Shown: positions 53,009 through 63,226, numbered from the stretch's first letter. The stretch is DNA of 64,000 bases from DAOPZC01 sp035353175 (GCA_035353175.1 DAOPZC010000002.1:124001-188000); one strand, 5' to 3'. A program made the numbers and translations. Notes: generated by a model from the letters alone, not told the origin.

Positions 53009-54298
53009 ATGAGAAAGTTTTTGTGTTACGTGATCGTGGCTGCGCTCGCCGTGTCCACCGGCGGGGTTGCGGCTGCCGAAAAAGTTACGGTCGTTCTCGA
53101 GGACAACGTTGACCAGATGCGACTGTCGGCGGGATCGTTGGCATACCGCGGCGATCCTGAACTGCGCGATGCATTCCGCACACTTCAGGCACGACTGCAG
53201 ACGATGCTTGTTTCGTCGGGGCGAGTCGATGTGAAGCCCAAGAACGCCTTCAACAAAGCGCGTACGCAGGAAAAGGTCTATCTGTGCAGCTACACGCTCG
53301 TGCAGGGGAGCGTAAAGAAGTTCCAGACGGGAAAACCCGAATGTTATATCATTGGGCTCAACCTCCAAGCTTGGAATTATCTCACTGAGACCGCGCTGCC
53401 GGAATTGACGAGAACCGTCGATTTGCGGGTCCCCGCGACCACGCCTGAAAACGCATTCGCGTATGTGGTGCGTTATCTCGCTTTCATCACGTTGGAAGAG
53501 CTCTCACCCGTGACCGTGCTGAAGCGGGACGGCAACGACATCTATGTGAACGCGGGCAGCGAACTGTTGAAGAAAGGCGATGTTCTGCAAATCCGAGGCG
53601 AGGGTTTCCGGGAACACGCATCCGCCCGCGTAATCGGGACCGAAAGAATGTCGGCGGTCGCCGAATTAACAGACGGCGATCTGTCCCTTGTCAAAGCAGG
53701 CGCTGTATGCCGTTTCGTCCTGCCGGATGTCGTTGCAGAGGCGGGATTGGCTGACGCTGGACCGCGAAACAAGGTGCCGACCGTGAAAATATCGGAGGTG
53801 AAAACCACCGTGGATTCTGCCACCGTCAAAACGTACAATGTGCAGACGACGCAGTACAGAGGGCGCGCGAGCAAGATGTATAAGGCTGTGCCGGCAGAAC
53901 AAACTGTCGATCTTTCGGGGCTTCCGGACAAGTTGAGATTGCAGTTGCGGACAGTGGGGCAGGGGACGGGATTGAAATTGCTGGCGCTGAATCCATCGCA
54001 GGAGCAGGAAGAAGCCGTCGACTATGCGCTCGCGTGCGTCATCAGCGGCTACAGCGAGTGGCACACCGCAGGGCGAACAACCGATAGCGGGATTCTTGCT
54101 TTTCAACAGAAAGCTGCGTTAAACGTGTATTTCGAGCTGAAGGAAACCAAGACGGGTACGGTTGTTGTGGCTGACACCGTGAAATCTGTTATGCAGGAGC
54201 CGGCAACGGGGCAGCGAATGGATATTGCGGATGCCTTAATTGCGGATAGCACTATGCAGATCGCCGCCAAAATTCAGAACGCGGTCCGGAATAAGTAG
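53009..54298 (+). CDS. secreted protein of unknown function
   Basis: 429 residues from ATG 53009 with AGGGAG ahead; signal peptide 1-24 (VIVAALAVSTGGVAAAE). The middle part (DDNIYVNAG-like DIYVNAGSELLKKGDVLQIR) resembles FlgT/CsgG-associated beta-folds, and the C-terminal part ends in an amphipathic helix (MQIAAKIQNAVRNK) as in CsgG-like lipoprotein partners. It lacks a lipobox Cys. No firm family. A single-gene unit from the promoter at 52771. Confidence 0.65.
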   Translation: MRKFLCYVIVAALAVSTGGVAAAEKVTVVLEDNVDQMRLSAGSLAYRGDPELRDAFRTLQARLQTMLVSSGRVDVKPKNAFNKARTQEKVYLCSYTLVQGSVKKFQTGKPECYIIGLNLQAWNYLTETALPELTRTVDLRVPATTPENAFAYVVRYLAFITLEELSPVTVLKRDGNDIYVNAGSELLKKGDVLQIRGEGFREHASARVIGTERMSAVAELTDGDLSLVKAGAVCRFVLPDVVAEAGLADAGPRNKVPTVKISEVKTTVDSATVKTYNVQTTQYRGRASKMYKAVPAEQTVDLSGLPDKLRLQLRTVGQGTGLKLLALNPSQEQEEAVDYALACVISGYSEWHTAGRTTDSGILAFQQKAALNVYFELKETKTGTVVVADTVKSVMQEPATGQRMDIADALIADSTMQIAAKIQNAVRNK

Positions 54299-54472
54299 CA
54301 CTTTCTCATCGGCTGCCAGTTGCGGCGCGGTGTAACGGCGGCGGGGAGGACGGTGTATACCTGAGCGAAGACGCCCGCTGCGGGAGGCGATGCGCCGTTC
54401 CCCAAAGTCGAAGCGGAGGTCCTGCGCTTTCGCAGGCCGCGGAACAATGCGGCGCGTCGAAGGAGGTGTCAC

Positions 54473-55465
54473 GTGTCGAAACTGCCCGTCTTGGCGTTCG
54501 CCCTTGTTGTGCCGGTTTTCTGTTCCCAGGTGTTGGCGGTGGCGGCCGCGTATGATCCGCTGCGACTGCCGGCGGCGTTCGCGCCCGCGGCGACTAATCT
54601 CACGGTGCGCGACCCGGACCGCGGCCGGGACTTGCCGGTCCGGGTCTATTTGCCGGCCGCCACGAACGCGGCGCCCGTCGTGCTCTTCAGCCACGGCCTC
54701 GGCGGTTCGCGCGAGAACAGCCCCTATCTGGGCAGCCACTGGTCGGGCCGCGGCTATGCGGTCGTGTTCGTGCAGCACCCGGGTAGCGACGAGTCGGTTT
54801 GGAAAGGCCAAGCGGGCAGGGGCGAGCGCCTGAAGGCGATGCGGGCGGCCGCGAGCGCGAAGAATTTTGCGCTCCGCGTCAAAGACGTCCCCGGCGTGCT
54901 GGACCAGTTGACGCGCTGGAACGAAGCGAAGGGCCATCCGCTCTGCGGGCGGCTCGACCTTTCAAAAGTCGGCATGTGCGGGCACTCCTTCGGCGCCCTC
55001 ACGACGCAGGCGGTGAGCGGGCAGCGTTTTCCCCTGGGGGTCGTCAACGACGCCGACGGCCGCATCAAGGCTGCCGTCGCCTTCAGCCCGAGCGCGCCCA
55101 AGCGCGGCAGCGCGGAGCGCGCGTTCGGCGGCGTTTCGGTCCCGTGGCTGCTGATGACCGGCACGAAGGACACCTCCTTCGTCAACGACACGGATGTCGA
55201 ATCGCGGCTCAAGGTCTTTCCGGCGCTGCCTCCCGGCCACAAATACGAACTGGTGCTCGAGGGGGCGGAACACTCCGTTTTCGGCGACCGCCCGCTGCCA
55301 GGCGACCAAGAGGCCCGCAATCCGAACCATCACCGCGCGATCCTGGCGCTGAGCACCGCGTTCTGGGACGCGTACCTGCGCGGCGATGCCGCGGCCCGTG
55401 GCTGGCTGGACGGGGCCGGCGCGCGCGGCGTGCTGGAACCCAACGACCGCTGGCAGAGGAAATAG
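54473..55465 (+). CDS. secreted alpha/beta hydrolase (dienelactone hydrolase/PET-hydrolase-like)
   Basis: 330 residues from GTG 54473, with a perfect AAGGAGGTG ahead. Signal peptide 1-23. Nucleophile elbow GHSFGA, oxyanion loop FSHGLGGSRE, an Asp in TGTKDTSF and the catalytic His in GAEHSVFG complete the triad. It should hydrolyse an ester outside the cell. Substrate unknown. Confidence 0.88.
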   Translation: MSKLPVLAFALVVPVFCSQVLAVAAAYDPLRLPAAFAPAATNLTVRDPDRGRDLPVRVYLPAATNAAPVVLFSHGLGGSRENSPYLGSHWSGRGYAVVFVQHPGSDESVWKGQAGRGERLKAMRAAASAKNFALRVKDVPGVLDQLTRWNEAKGHPLCGRLDLSKVGMCGHSFGALTTQAVSGQRFPLGVVNDADGRIKAAVAFSPSAPKRGSAERAFGGVSVPWLLMTGTKDTSFVNDTDVESRLKVFPALPPGHKYELVLEGAEHSVFGDRPLPGDQEARNPNHHRAILALSTAFWDAYLRGDAAARGWLDGAGARGVLEPNDRWQRK

Positions 55466-55489
55466 GCATTGGGACCAAGGTCGCAAAGG

Positions 55490-55518
55490 TTGCAACACAA
55501 TGAATATATAAATATAAT
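55490..55518 (+). promoter_or_regulatory. strong promoter of the LamG-like secreted protein gene
   Basis: -35 TTGCAA (55490-55495), AT-rich 17-base spacer, consensus -10 TATAAT (55513-55518). A leader of about 85 bases precedes ATG 55613. Confidence 0.75.
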
Positions 55519-55612
55519 GGGACAGCGATTTAGAAGGGAAAGGGACTTGCTTGCCGCTTGCGTGACGTGATAAAGTGATCAAGGTTTCATGGTGCTGAAC
55601 AGGAGATATAAA

Positions 55613-57412
55613 ATGAACAAGGCATTCGGTTTTCGTATATACCTGTGCATGTCGCTCTTGATCGCGGGGTTTTGCGCCTTGCCTCCGTCGGTAAACGCAG
55701 GCGTCTATGACGACTGCAAGGCCTGGTATCACTTCGACTTTGCGACCAATTACACGGTCGGCGCTGCCAACGTCGTCTCCGTCAACGAGATCCGCGACCA
55801 GCGCAGCTGGGGCTCGGCTGCAGTGAAAGGCGCGGGCGGTTACCATGCGACCGGCATCACGGGCCCTCTGGGCGGCCCGCAGTGGACGAATGCGCCGGTC
55901 GCGTCCTCCGGCAACTATGCCGGCGGCGGCAAGTACGGCAACCTCTCTGTCCGTTTCGAGCCGCTGACGAACGGGCTGGGGCAGATCTATCCGCCCGCCA
56001 TCCAAGTCAGTAACCTGCAGCTGCCGGGCTCCTCGACGATCATCACGCGGTTTCTGTGGGACGGCTTCGCCTACAGCTCCGGCTATCCCGGCTGGATTCT
56101 CAACAACAACTTAGACTGGGGCAGCTCGGCGGAAAAGGCCCGCGGCTGGATGTTCGGCGTGCGCGGTGACAGCGGCACCCGTCTCGGCATGTACGTCGGG
56201 CAAACTGCGTTTTTCCTCGACACCTATACGATCGTCACCGGCAGGTGGTACGACGCCGCCGCCGTGCTGACGGACAATGGCCCCGGCACCAACGACACGG
56301 TCGAGCTTTACCTCTGGCCGAACGAGCCGGCCGGCAAGCTCTACTACAAAAAATTTACGACGTGGGCCGTCACGAATTCCATCCCGACAACCGGTGCCGT
56401 CATCGGCTCCGAGTCTTACCAAACCGGCTACAGCGTCCCGACCTCGAACGGCTGCAAATCGTTCAAGGGGATGGTCAACCACCTCGCCGTTTGGAACCGC
56501 GCGCTTTCCTACGCCGAGGTGACCGAGGCCTTCGGCTACCCCCACAACCGCTTCCAGATCGGCCTCAACAACAACAGCCTGTACGACCTGGGGCCCGAGT
56601 CCGAAGCCGACGAAACGTACAGGCCGAACGATCCGTGGCACACCATGCGCCGCGCGGTCACCCCCGCGTACCCTCTCGCCACGCTGAAGCTCCCTTTCAC
56701 GAACGACCAGCACAGGCTCAACTACGCGTTCCACGTCAAGACGCTGACCGACGCAAACCAGGCGGGCAGCCTGGAGCTGATCGTGAACAACGTGACGAAC
56801 GCCACGCAGGAGGCTGGCCCCGGCAAGGACCTCTACTGGTTTGTCACCACCAACCTGCTGGTCAAGGGGACGAACACGGTGACCCTCCGGTACGTCTCCG
56901 GCCCCTCCCCGTTCATTGGCATTGACTGGTGTGAACTGGCCGGTTCCTGGCAGGTGGGTTACGAAACCGGCAGCACCGGCGATTTCTCGCAAGAGGGCGG
57001 CGCCCTATCCGCGCACTTCTATGTCACGGAATCAACCTGGACGAACGTCTACCGGGCCATCCTTCCCGGCGTGACGAACGCGTTCGTTCACTTCACACTC
57101 TCGCCCGAGCTGAAGCAGAAGTACCTCTTCACCTACACGACGCGCATCATCGGACAGGGACCCGGCTCGCTGACCAACTATCCGTTCAGCGTAAACTTCA
57201 ACAATCTGCGCATCAAGAGTTATCCGGCGGTACCCAACGGCACCTACATCCGGCTGCCGCTTGAGCGTGAAGATCTCGTCGCCGGCGAAAACGTGATCCA
57301 GCTGATGTACAACGGCCCGTCGTGGGCCGGCGGCGGCGGCTGGCTCCAGTTCGACTTCCACCGCTTGAACATGTCGCTATGGCCTGCCGGCACGTTGCTC
57401 CGAGTGAAATAA
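55613..57412 (+). CDS. secreted LamG-like/concanavalin-type lectin protein
   Basis: 599 residues from ATG 55613 (MNKAFGFRIYLC) with AGGAGA ahead; signal peptide 1-29. Residues about 30-310 form a concanavalin-like beta-sandwich (GYPGWILNNNLDWG, GRWYDAAAVLTDNG, MVNHLAVWNRALSYAEVTEAF). Two more beta-domains follow (FHVKTLTDANQAGSLELIVN and IRLPLEREDLVAGENVIQLMY), the latter like polysaccharide lyase or rhamnogalacturonan-lyase add-ons. Likely glycan binding at the cell surface; no catalytic residues are evident. Confidence 0.75.
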   Translation: MNKAFGFRIYLCMSLLIAGFCALPPSVNAGVYDDCKAWYHFDFATNYTVGAANVVSVNEIRDQRSWGSAAVKGAGGYHATGITGPLGGPQWTNAPVASSGNYAGGGKYGNLSVRFEPLTNGLGQIYPPAIQVSNLQLPGSSTIITRFLWDGFAYSSGYPGWILNNNLDWGSSAEKARGWMFGVRGDSGTRLGMYVGQTAFFLDTYTIVTGRWYDAAAVLTDNGPGTNDTVELYLWPNEPAGKLYYKKFTTWAVTNSIPTTGAVIGSESYQTGYSVPTSNGCKSFKGMVNHLAVWNRALSYAEVTEAFGYPHNRFQIGLNNNSLYDLGPESEADETYRPNDPWHTMRRAVTPAYPLATLKLPFTNDQHRLNYAFHVKTLTDANQAGSLELIVNNVTNATQEAGPGKDLYWFVTTNLLVKGTNTVTLRYVSGPSPFIGIDWCELAGSWQVGYETGSTGDFSQEGGALSAHFYVTESTWTNVYRAILPGVTNAFVHFTLSPELKQKYLFTYTTRIIGQGPGSLTNYPFSVNFNNLRIKSYPAVPNGTYIRLPLEREDLVAGENVIQLMYNGPSWAGGGGWLQFDFHRLNMSLWPAGTLLRVK

Positions 57413-57522
57413 TGACAGCACATGAGAAGCGCCCGCTTTAGTGCCTTGCGAAACAACAAGCGCACTTAAAAACAAGTCGGGTTGCGGACGACTCCGCCGC
57501 ATTAGAAAAAAAGGGAATCAAT

Positions 57523-58893
57523 GTGAATACGGCTGTTTCGCTTGCTGTTTGTTGCACGCTGGCGGTGTTTGCCGCACAGGCGCTCACGAAGGAAGGGTTC
57601 GAGAGCGGGATCGGCACGAAGGAACACCCCTGGATGATCGCGGACGCCGGGCAGCTCGATCGGCTGCGGTTCTTTCTGGGGCCCGTCCACTCCAACGCCT
57701 GGTTTGCGCTCGCGAATGATGTCGACCTGGCCGCCTATCTTTCACCCGGGGGGACCGGGTATGCGGAGTGGGGGGCGGCGGGCTGGTCGCCGATCGGTTA
57801 TCCCACGGAGTGGCCGAATCGGAGCGGGGGCTTCTATGGGAAACTGAACGGCAACGGACATCGGGTGTCCGGTCTGTGGATCAACCGCGACTCGACGGGC
57901 GTCGGGCTGTTCGGTTGCACGGAAGAGGGCTGCGAGATCCTGAACCTGGAGGTGGTGTCCGATGCGGCTCAGGGAGGGGTGCGAGGAGCTGGCGAGACGG
58001 GCGGGATTGTCGGCGTCGCGTTTGGAAGCCGTCTGGCCAACGCCAGCATGAGGGGGCTCGTGCGTGGGGCCAGCTCGGTCGGCGGACTGATCGGAATGGT
58101 TGAGGCGACGGTCCTTTCCAACTGCCAGGCCGAGTGCACCGTTGCGCTCGATGCCGGGCATGGCGTCGCCGGCGGCCTCGTCGGCGGCCTGCACAACGGG
58201 CTGGTCGTGTCCAGCTATGCGAATGGCCCGGTGAGCGGCAGCTACTGCGTGGGCGGCCTGGTCGGCAGCGTCAACACCTACGGCACGCTCTCGAACTGTT
58301 ACGCCCTGGGGCGCGTGACGGGCAACGACCGCGTGGGCGGCGTGGCCGGCAGCAATTTCGGTGTGATCTCGCATGTGTATTCGGCGTGCGTGGTGGAGGG
58401 CGGCACCAGCGCCGGCGGGCTTGCCGGTGAGAACGGTTATGGCACGCGCGCAATCGCCTACAGCCATTTCGACGTGGATGCGGCCGGGGTTACGAACGGG
58501 GTCGGCGGCGGCTACGCGCTCGGAGAGGGATACGGCAAGACCGCCGAGGAGATGTGGCGGCAGGCGACGTTCGCCGGCTGGGATTTCGACGCGGTCTGGT
58601 CTATCCGGGAAGGGCTTGCCTGTCCGGTGTTCCGGTGGCAACCCTATGCCCCTGTCAGCATCAAGGTTGCAGGCTTCACAACGGCCGCGGGCGCGCTCGC
58701 CTTCACGTGGCGTGATGTCGGCACGAATGTGCCGGTGGTCTGCGGCAAGGCGCGGCTTTCCGATGCGGAATGGACGCCGCTCGCGAGCGGCGACGGCCTG
58801 ACCGTCCAGGTGCACGGCGCAGGTGCCACCCTTGTCCTGGATGCGCAGGACGGGGCGCCGCCCTATCGCTTCTTCACGGTCATTGTGCCGTAA
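57523..58893 (+). CDS. secreted GLUG-repeat protein
   Basis: 456 residues, GTG start at 57523; signal peptide 1-21. About six GLUG repeats lie at 100-290, marked by recurring GGIVG, GGLIG, GGLVGG, GGVAG and GGLAG blocks that would form a beta-helix. A C-terminal Ig-like part (AFTWRDVGTNVPVVCGKARL) follows. GLUG proteins are adhesins or surface-bound in many bacteria. Single gene, convergent with fmdB. Confidence 0.85.
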   Translation: MNTAVSLAVCCTLAVFAAQALTKEGFESGIGTKEHPWMIADAGQLDRLRFFLGPVHSNAWFALANDVDLAAYLSPGGTGYAEWGAAGWSPIGYPTEWPNRSGGFYGKLNGNGHRVSGLWINRDSTGVGLFGCTEEGCEILNLEVVSDAAQGGVRGAGETGGIVGVAFGSRLANASMRGLVRGASSVGGLIGMVEATVLSNCQAECTVALDAGHGVAGGLVGGLHNGLVVSSYANGPVSGSYCVGGLVGSVNTYGTLSNCYALGRVTGNDRVGGVAGSNFGVISHVYSACVVEGGTSAGGLAGENGYGTRAIAYSHFDVDAAGVTNGVGGGYALGEGYGKTAEEMWRQATFAGWDFDAVWSIREGLACPVFRWQPYAPVSIKVAGFTTAAGALAFTWRDVGTNVPVVCGKARLSDAEWTPLASGDGLTVQVHGAGATLVLDAQDGAPPYRFFTVIVP

Positions 58894-58926
58894 CGCGCCC
58901 GCCGGCGCCGCCGGACGCCGGAAAAC

Positions 58927-59169
58927 TCAGTGGCCGCCGCAGGCGCCGGCGCAGCCGCAACCGCCGCTGCGCACGGCCGGGCACGCGGCTTCGCTCGCGC
59001 AGCAGCCGCAGCCTTTCGGTCTCGCTTGGGCCGCGGCGAAGGTCGAGAACTGCTTGCTGATTTTTTTCGAGCCGCAGGCCGGGCACTGGCCGGGCGTGTC
59101 GGAAAGGGTGCGGGCCAGATGCTCGAAGGCGCGGCCACAGGCGGAACAGGTGTATTCGTAGATGGGCAT
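58927..59169 (-). CDS. fmdB: FmdB-family zinc-ribbon protein
   Basis: 80 residues. The N-terminal MPIYEYTCSACGRAFE and QCPACGSKK make the FmdB zinc ribbon; the C-terminal tail is Cys/Gly-rich with six more Cys (GCGCCASEAACPA, GGCGCAGACGG). FmdB proteins are proposed regulators of unclear target. It lies 53 bases downstream of potD and may share its transcript. Confidence 0.88.
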   Translation of the reverse strand: MPIYEYTCSACGRAFEHLARTLSDTPGQCPACGSKKISKQFSTFAAAQARPKGCGCCASEAACPAVRSGGCGCAGACGGH

Positions 59170-59222
59170 AGCGGTATAAGCGGTGAAGAATTAGGAAATC
59201 ACGGGAGTGGGAGCGGAAGCCC

Positions 59223-60269
59223 TCATTCGGTGGCTTTGATGGTGTCCCATACCTTGGAGTAGAGGGCGTTGGCGGCGCCGAGGTCTTTCAGCACTTCGGC
59301 TTTTTCCAGGACTTCTGCCGGCGGCAGGATCGCCGGGTTCTTGCGGTATTCCTCAGGCAGTTTGGCGATGCCGTGGGTGTTGGGCATGGGCGCGCAGATG
59401 TATTGGATGTTCTTGCAGGCGTTGTCAGGGTCGTAGAGGAAATTGATGAAGGCGTGCGCCAGCGCCGCCTCTTTCGCGGTCTTGGGGATGACCATCTCGT
59501 CGCAGGCCGCGGTGAAGCCTTCTTTGGGGAAGGCGAAGCCGATGTTTGCGGGATCCTCCAGCATAACCTGCGCGATGTCGCCGCTGTAGCCGTGCCCCAG
59601 CACGAACTCGCCGCTGGCGATGCCGGTCTTGTACTGCTCGTTGTCGAACTTCGCGATGTTCTTCTTCCAGCGCAACACGACGTCGCACGCTTTCTGCAAC
59701 TCGTCGGGATTGGTCGCATTCAGGCTGAAGCCGAGCGACTTGAGGCCCGCGCCGATAGTTTCGCGGAAGTCGTTCAGGAGCGAGGAGCGTCCTTTGAACG
59801 CGGGATTGTCAAAGCTGGCCCACGAATCGACCGCGGCATCGCCGATCTTGTCCTTGCGGTAGGCGATGCCGGTGAAGGTGACCGCGTACGGCACGTTGTA
59901 GGTCATCTCCGGGTTGAGGATCACGCTCCTGTAGGCCTCCGCAAAGTGTGCGGCCACGTTGGGCAGCTTGCTCTTGTCGAGCGGCAGGAGCATGTTGTTC
60001 TGGACCATGAGGCTGATCTGGTAGGAACTCGGGAAGATGATGTCGTAGCCGCCGCTGCCCGCCTGGACCTTGGCGTACATGGTCTCGTTGGAATCGAAGG
60101 TGTCGATCTTGACGCGGCAGCCGTTCGCCTGCTCGAAGGCCGTGACCAGCTCCGGGTCGAGGTAGTCCGACCAGGTGTAGAGGTGAAGGGTCGGGCGTTT
60201 AGGGCCGCAGCCGCCGACGAGCGCCGCGACGGTGAGGGTGAGCGTCATGAGCAGGAAGATGTGTTTCAT
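59223..60269 (-). CDS. potD: spermidine/putrescine-binding lipoprotein (PotD-like)
   Basis: 348 residues from ATG 60269, overlapping the potC stop by four bases. Lipoprotein signal (VAALVGGC), then the PotD fold (LHLYTWSDYLDPELVTAFEQ, YDIIFPSSYQI, LGHGYSGDIAQVM). It brings polyamines to the permease outside the inner membrane. Family alternatives bind Fe or sulfate; here the polyamine set fits best. Confidence 0.92.
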   Translation of the reverse strand: MKHIFLLMTLTLTVAALVGGCGPKRPTLHLYTWSDYLDPELVTAFEQANGCRVKIDTFDSNETMYAKVQAGSGGYDIIFPSSYQISLMVQNNMLLPLDKSKLPNVAAHFAEAYRSVILNPEMTYNVPYAVTFTGIAYRKDKIGDAAVDSWASFDNPAFKGRSSLLNDFRETIGAGLKSLGFSLNATNPDELQKACDVVLRWKKNIAKFDNEQYKTGIASGEFVLGHGYSGDIAQVMLEDPANIGFAFPKEGFTAACDEMVIPKTAKEAALAHAFINFLYDPDNACKNIQYICAPMPNTHGIAKLPEEYRKNPAILPPAEVLEKAEVLKDLGAANALYSKVWDTIKATE

Positions 60270-61078
60270 GAGGGAACTCCGTTCTTGTGCCCGTTCTGGG
60301 CTTTTGTTTGCTTGAGATTCTGGAAGGCGCGGCTGGCGAGCACCAGCGTGAAGGTGAGCGCCAGCATGACGGTCGACAGGCAGTTGATGACCGGCAGCTT
60401 CGGGCTGTGTTTGATCATGCTGTAAACCTTCAGCGGCAGCGTGCTGGACCCCGGGCCGGCCACGAAGAAGGTGATCACGAAATCGTCGATCGAAAGGGTG
60501 AAGGCCAGCAGACCGCCCGAAATGATGCCGGGCAGCAGCAGCGGCAGCTGCACCTTGACGAACGAGATCCACGCGTTGGCGCCGAGGTCGCGCGCGGCCT
60601 CGATGAGGCTGTCGTCGAAATCCTGCAGGCGCGCGAGGACGGTCATGGTCACGTAGCTCACGCAGAAGGTGGTGTGGGCCAGCAGGATGGTGTGCAGTCC
60701 GCAGTCCATGCCGACCGCGGTGAAGGTGAGCAGCAGGCTGATGCCCATGAGGATCTCGGGAATGACGAGCGGTGTGTAGATCAGGCCGTAGTGGACATTC
60801 TGCAGGCGCGAGTCCCAGCGGTGCAGGGCGAGCGCGGCGGTCGTGCCGAGCAGGCAGGAGGCCAGCGTGGCGCCGGTCGCGATGAGCAGGCTGTTGACGA
60901 AGGCGAACCAGACCTGGTTGTCCGCGAGGAGCTGGCCGTACCACTTGAGCGTGAAGCCCTCCCAGGTGCCGCCGAAACGCGACAGGTTGAACGAATTGGC
61001 CGTCAGCACCACGATGGGCAGATAGAGAAAGGCCAGCACCAGGACCAGCATGATCAGCGGGAAGGGGTTGCGCTTCAA
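60266..61078 (-). CDS. potC: spermidine/putrescine ABC transporter permease (PotC-like)
   Basis: 270 residues, six transmembrane helices. The EAA loop IEAARDLGANAWISFVKVQLP couples to PotA, and SIDDFVITFFVAGPG is the PotC signature. It overlaps potB and potD by four bases each, so translation is coupled. Confidence 0.95.
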   Translation of the reverse strand: MKRNPFPLIMLVLVLAFLYLPIVVLTANSFNLSRFGGTWEGFTLKWYGQLLADNQVWFAFVNSLLIATGATLASCLLGTTAALALHRWDSRLQNVHYGLIYTPLVIPEILMGISLLLTFTAVGMDCGLHTILLAHTTFCVSYVTMTVLARLQDFDDSLIEAARDLGANAWISFVKVQLPLLLPGIISGGLLAFTLSIDDFVITFFVAGPGSSTLPLKVYSMIKHSPKLPVINCLSTVMLALTFTLVLASRAFQNLKQTKAQNGHKNGVPS

Positions 61079-61980
61079 GCCGCACCTCCCCGCTGCTTCA
61101 CGCCGTTGGACTCTGCGCGACGCAGCGCCTCGTTGCTGTCCTGGCGCTTGAGGAGCCAGGCGACCAGGCCGAGCGGGACAAGCACGCCGATGGCCATGAG
61201 GGCCGACAGGGCGCTGGCGTGCGGCAAGTTGCGGTCAGGGAACGTCCGCTGATAGATCTTGTTGCCGACCAGCTCGCTGTTCTTTCCGCCCACGAGATCA
61301 GGGATCACATAAGAGCCGACCGACGGGATGAAAACCATCAGGATGGCGGAGATCACACCGCGCCGGATGCCGGGGATGAAGATCTTGCGGAAGGCGAGAA
61401 AGCTGCGCGCGCCGAGGTCGCGCGCGGCCTCCAGCAGAGAGAAGTCGAACTTCTCGGCGGCGGCGTAGATCGGCATGATGGCGAAAGGCAGGAAGGAGTA
61501 GATGCTGACCAGTAGGATCGCGCCAGAGTTGTAAAGCAGTTGCGTGCCCGGTTCCGCCAGGCCCAGGGCGAGCAGGACGTGCTTAAGGAAACCCTCGGGG
61601 TGCAGGAGCAGACGCCAAGCGAAAACGCGCACCACGAAGCTGGTCCAGAACGGCAGCATGATGAGGCCGGCCATCACCGCCCGCCACTTTTTCTGCATGC
61701 GGGCGATGGCGAAGGCGCAGGGCAGGGCGAGAACCACGCAGCCGGCCGTGGTGGCCGCGCTGATCCAGAGGGTGCGCCAGATGATGGCCGGGTAGTTGGG
61801 GTTGGAGATGTGCCGCCAGGTGTCGAGCGTCCACTCCCTGCCGATGCCGCCGTCCGGAGCGGCAGAGTGGAAAGAGATCGCCGCCACCAGCAGGGTCGGG
61901 ACAACAAAGAAAACCGTGAGCCAAAGCACGGAGGGAGCCGACATGGCCCATTCTGTCCAGCGTCGTTTGCGTATCGGCAT
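61075..61980 (-). CDS. potB: spermidine/putrescine ABC transporter permease (PotB-like)
   Basis: 301 residues, six transmembrane helices after a short basic N-terminus. The EAA loop reads LEAARDLGARSFLAFRKIFIP. It is the partner of PotC in the membrane channel. 15 bases after potA. Confidence 0.94.
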   Translation of the reverse strand: MPIRKRRWTEWAMSAPSVLWLTVFFVVPTLLVAAISFHSAAPDGGIGREWTLDTWRHISNPNYPAIIWRTLWISAATTAGCVVLALPCAFAIARMQKKWRAVMAGLIMLPFWTSFVVRVFAWRLLLHPEGFLKHVLLALGLAEPGTQLLYNSGAILLVSIYSFLPFAIMPIYAAAEKFDFSLLEAARDLGARSFLAFRKIFIPGIRRGVISAILMVFIPSVGSYVIPDLVGGKNSELVGNKIYQRTFPDRNLPHASALSALMAIGVLVPLGLVAWLLKRQDSNEALRRAESNGVKQRGGAA

Positions 61981-61995
61981 GGGACATGCTCCTCT

Positions 61996-63174
61996 CTACG
62001 CATGCGGCGCGGCAGCGGGTTTGGGTGCGGAGTAGCCGGCCGGGGGCATCTGGACAAGGTCGGCGTCGGCTGCGGTGAACTGTTCCAGCATGTAGCCGTC
62101 GTCCGGGTGCCACCAGCAGTAGACCTCGTCGCCCCATGTGATGGGGGCTTGGTCGAGCAGGAAACGGCTGTGCGGCTTGATGGCCGAGACGCGGTGTGTG
62201 TCGGCGGCGATCCAGTACTTCGTGTACGTCCCCTGGTAGACGATGTCGGTCACCTTGCAGCGGAACACGTTGATGCGGGAGCCCTTTTCTGGGGGAGGGG
62301 GCGTGGGGGTGACGCGGATCTTTTCGGGTCGCACGCTCAGGTGCACCTGGCTGCCGGCGCTGATGTTCTTGTCATTGAAGCAGAGGATATCGGCGAAACC
62401 TTTGACCGCGAGTTTGCAATAGTCGCCATCGACCTCGGTGACGGTGCCCTCGAAGAAGTTGGTGTCGCCGATGAACGCCGCCACGAATCCGGACCGGGGC
62501 GCCTCGTAGATTTTGGCGGGCGGGTCGAGCTGTGCGATGCGTCCTTGGTTCATGACCGCGATGCGGTCGCTGAGACTCATGGCTTCGCCCTGGTCGTGGG
62601 TCACATAAACGAACGTGATGCCGACCTGGTCGTGGAGGATGTCCAGTTCGAGCAGCATGTGCTGGCGGAGCTTGAGGTCCAGCGCCGCCAGCGGCTCGTC
62701 CAGCAACAGGACTTGCGGCCGGTCGACGAGGGCGCGGGCGATGGCGACGCGCTGTTTCTGCCCCCCGCTGATCTGCGAGGGGTATTTGAAGGCGTGGTCC
62801 GACATCTTGATGAGTTCGAGCATGCCCTCGACCGCCTTGCTGACCTCCGCTTTGGGATAATGGGCCACCCGGAGGCTGAAGGCGATGTTCTCCCAGACCG
62901 TCATGTTGGGGAAAAGCGCGTAGTTCTGGAAAATCGTGTGGACGCGCCGCAGGTTGGGGGGCAGGTCGGTGATGTCGCGGCCGTCCAGATAGATGCGTCC
63001 GGAATCGGGGGTCTCGAAGCCGCCCAGCATGCGCAACAGGGTGGTTTTGCCGCAACCGCTCGGACCGAGCAACGAAAAGAACTCGCCCTTCTGGACGCTG
63101 AGCGAAACGGCGTGAACGGCCGTCAATGCGCCGAACCGCTTGGTCACGTTGTCGAAAACAAGGAAGTCGGACAC
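61996..63174 (-). CDS. potA: spermidine/putrescine ABC transporter ATPase (PotA-like)
   Basis: 392 residues. ABC ATPase: Walker A GPSGCGKTTLLRML, signature ISGGQKQRVAIARAL, Walker B VLLLDEPLAALD and a TOBE-type C-terminal domain, as in PotA. It powers uptake. First gene of potABCD, with the promoter at 63227-63255. Confidence 0.95.
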   Translation of the reverse strand: MSDFLVFDNVTKRFGALTAVHAVSLSVQKGEFFSLLGPSGCGKTTLLRMLGGFETPDSGRIYLDGRDITDLPPNLRRVHTIFQNYALFPNMTVWENIAFSLRVAHYPKAEVSKAVEGMLELIKMSDHAFKYPSQISGGQKQRVAIARALVDRPQVLLLDEPLAALDLKLRQHMLLELDILHDQVGITFVYVTHDQGEAMSLSDRIAVMNQGRIAQLDPPAKIYEAPRSGFVAAFIGDTNFFEGTVTEVDGDYCKLAVKGFADILCFNDKNISAGSQVHLSVRPEKIRVTPTPPPPEKGSRINVFRCKVTDIVYQGTYTKYWIAADTHRVSAIKPHSRFLLDQAPITWGDEVYCWWHPDDGYMLEQFTAADADLVQMPPAGYSAPKPAAAPHA

Positions 63175-63226
63175 CTCACATACTCCATATTAAAGGAACC
63201 CGCCGCAGCAGCTGTAAACGCGGTGA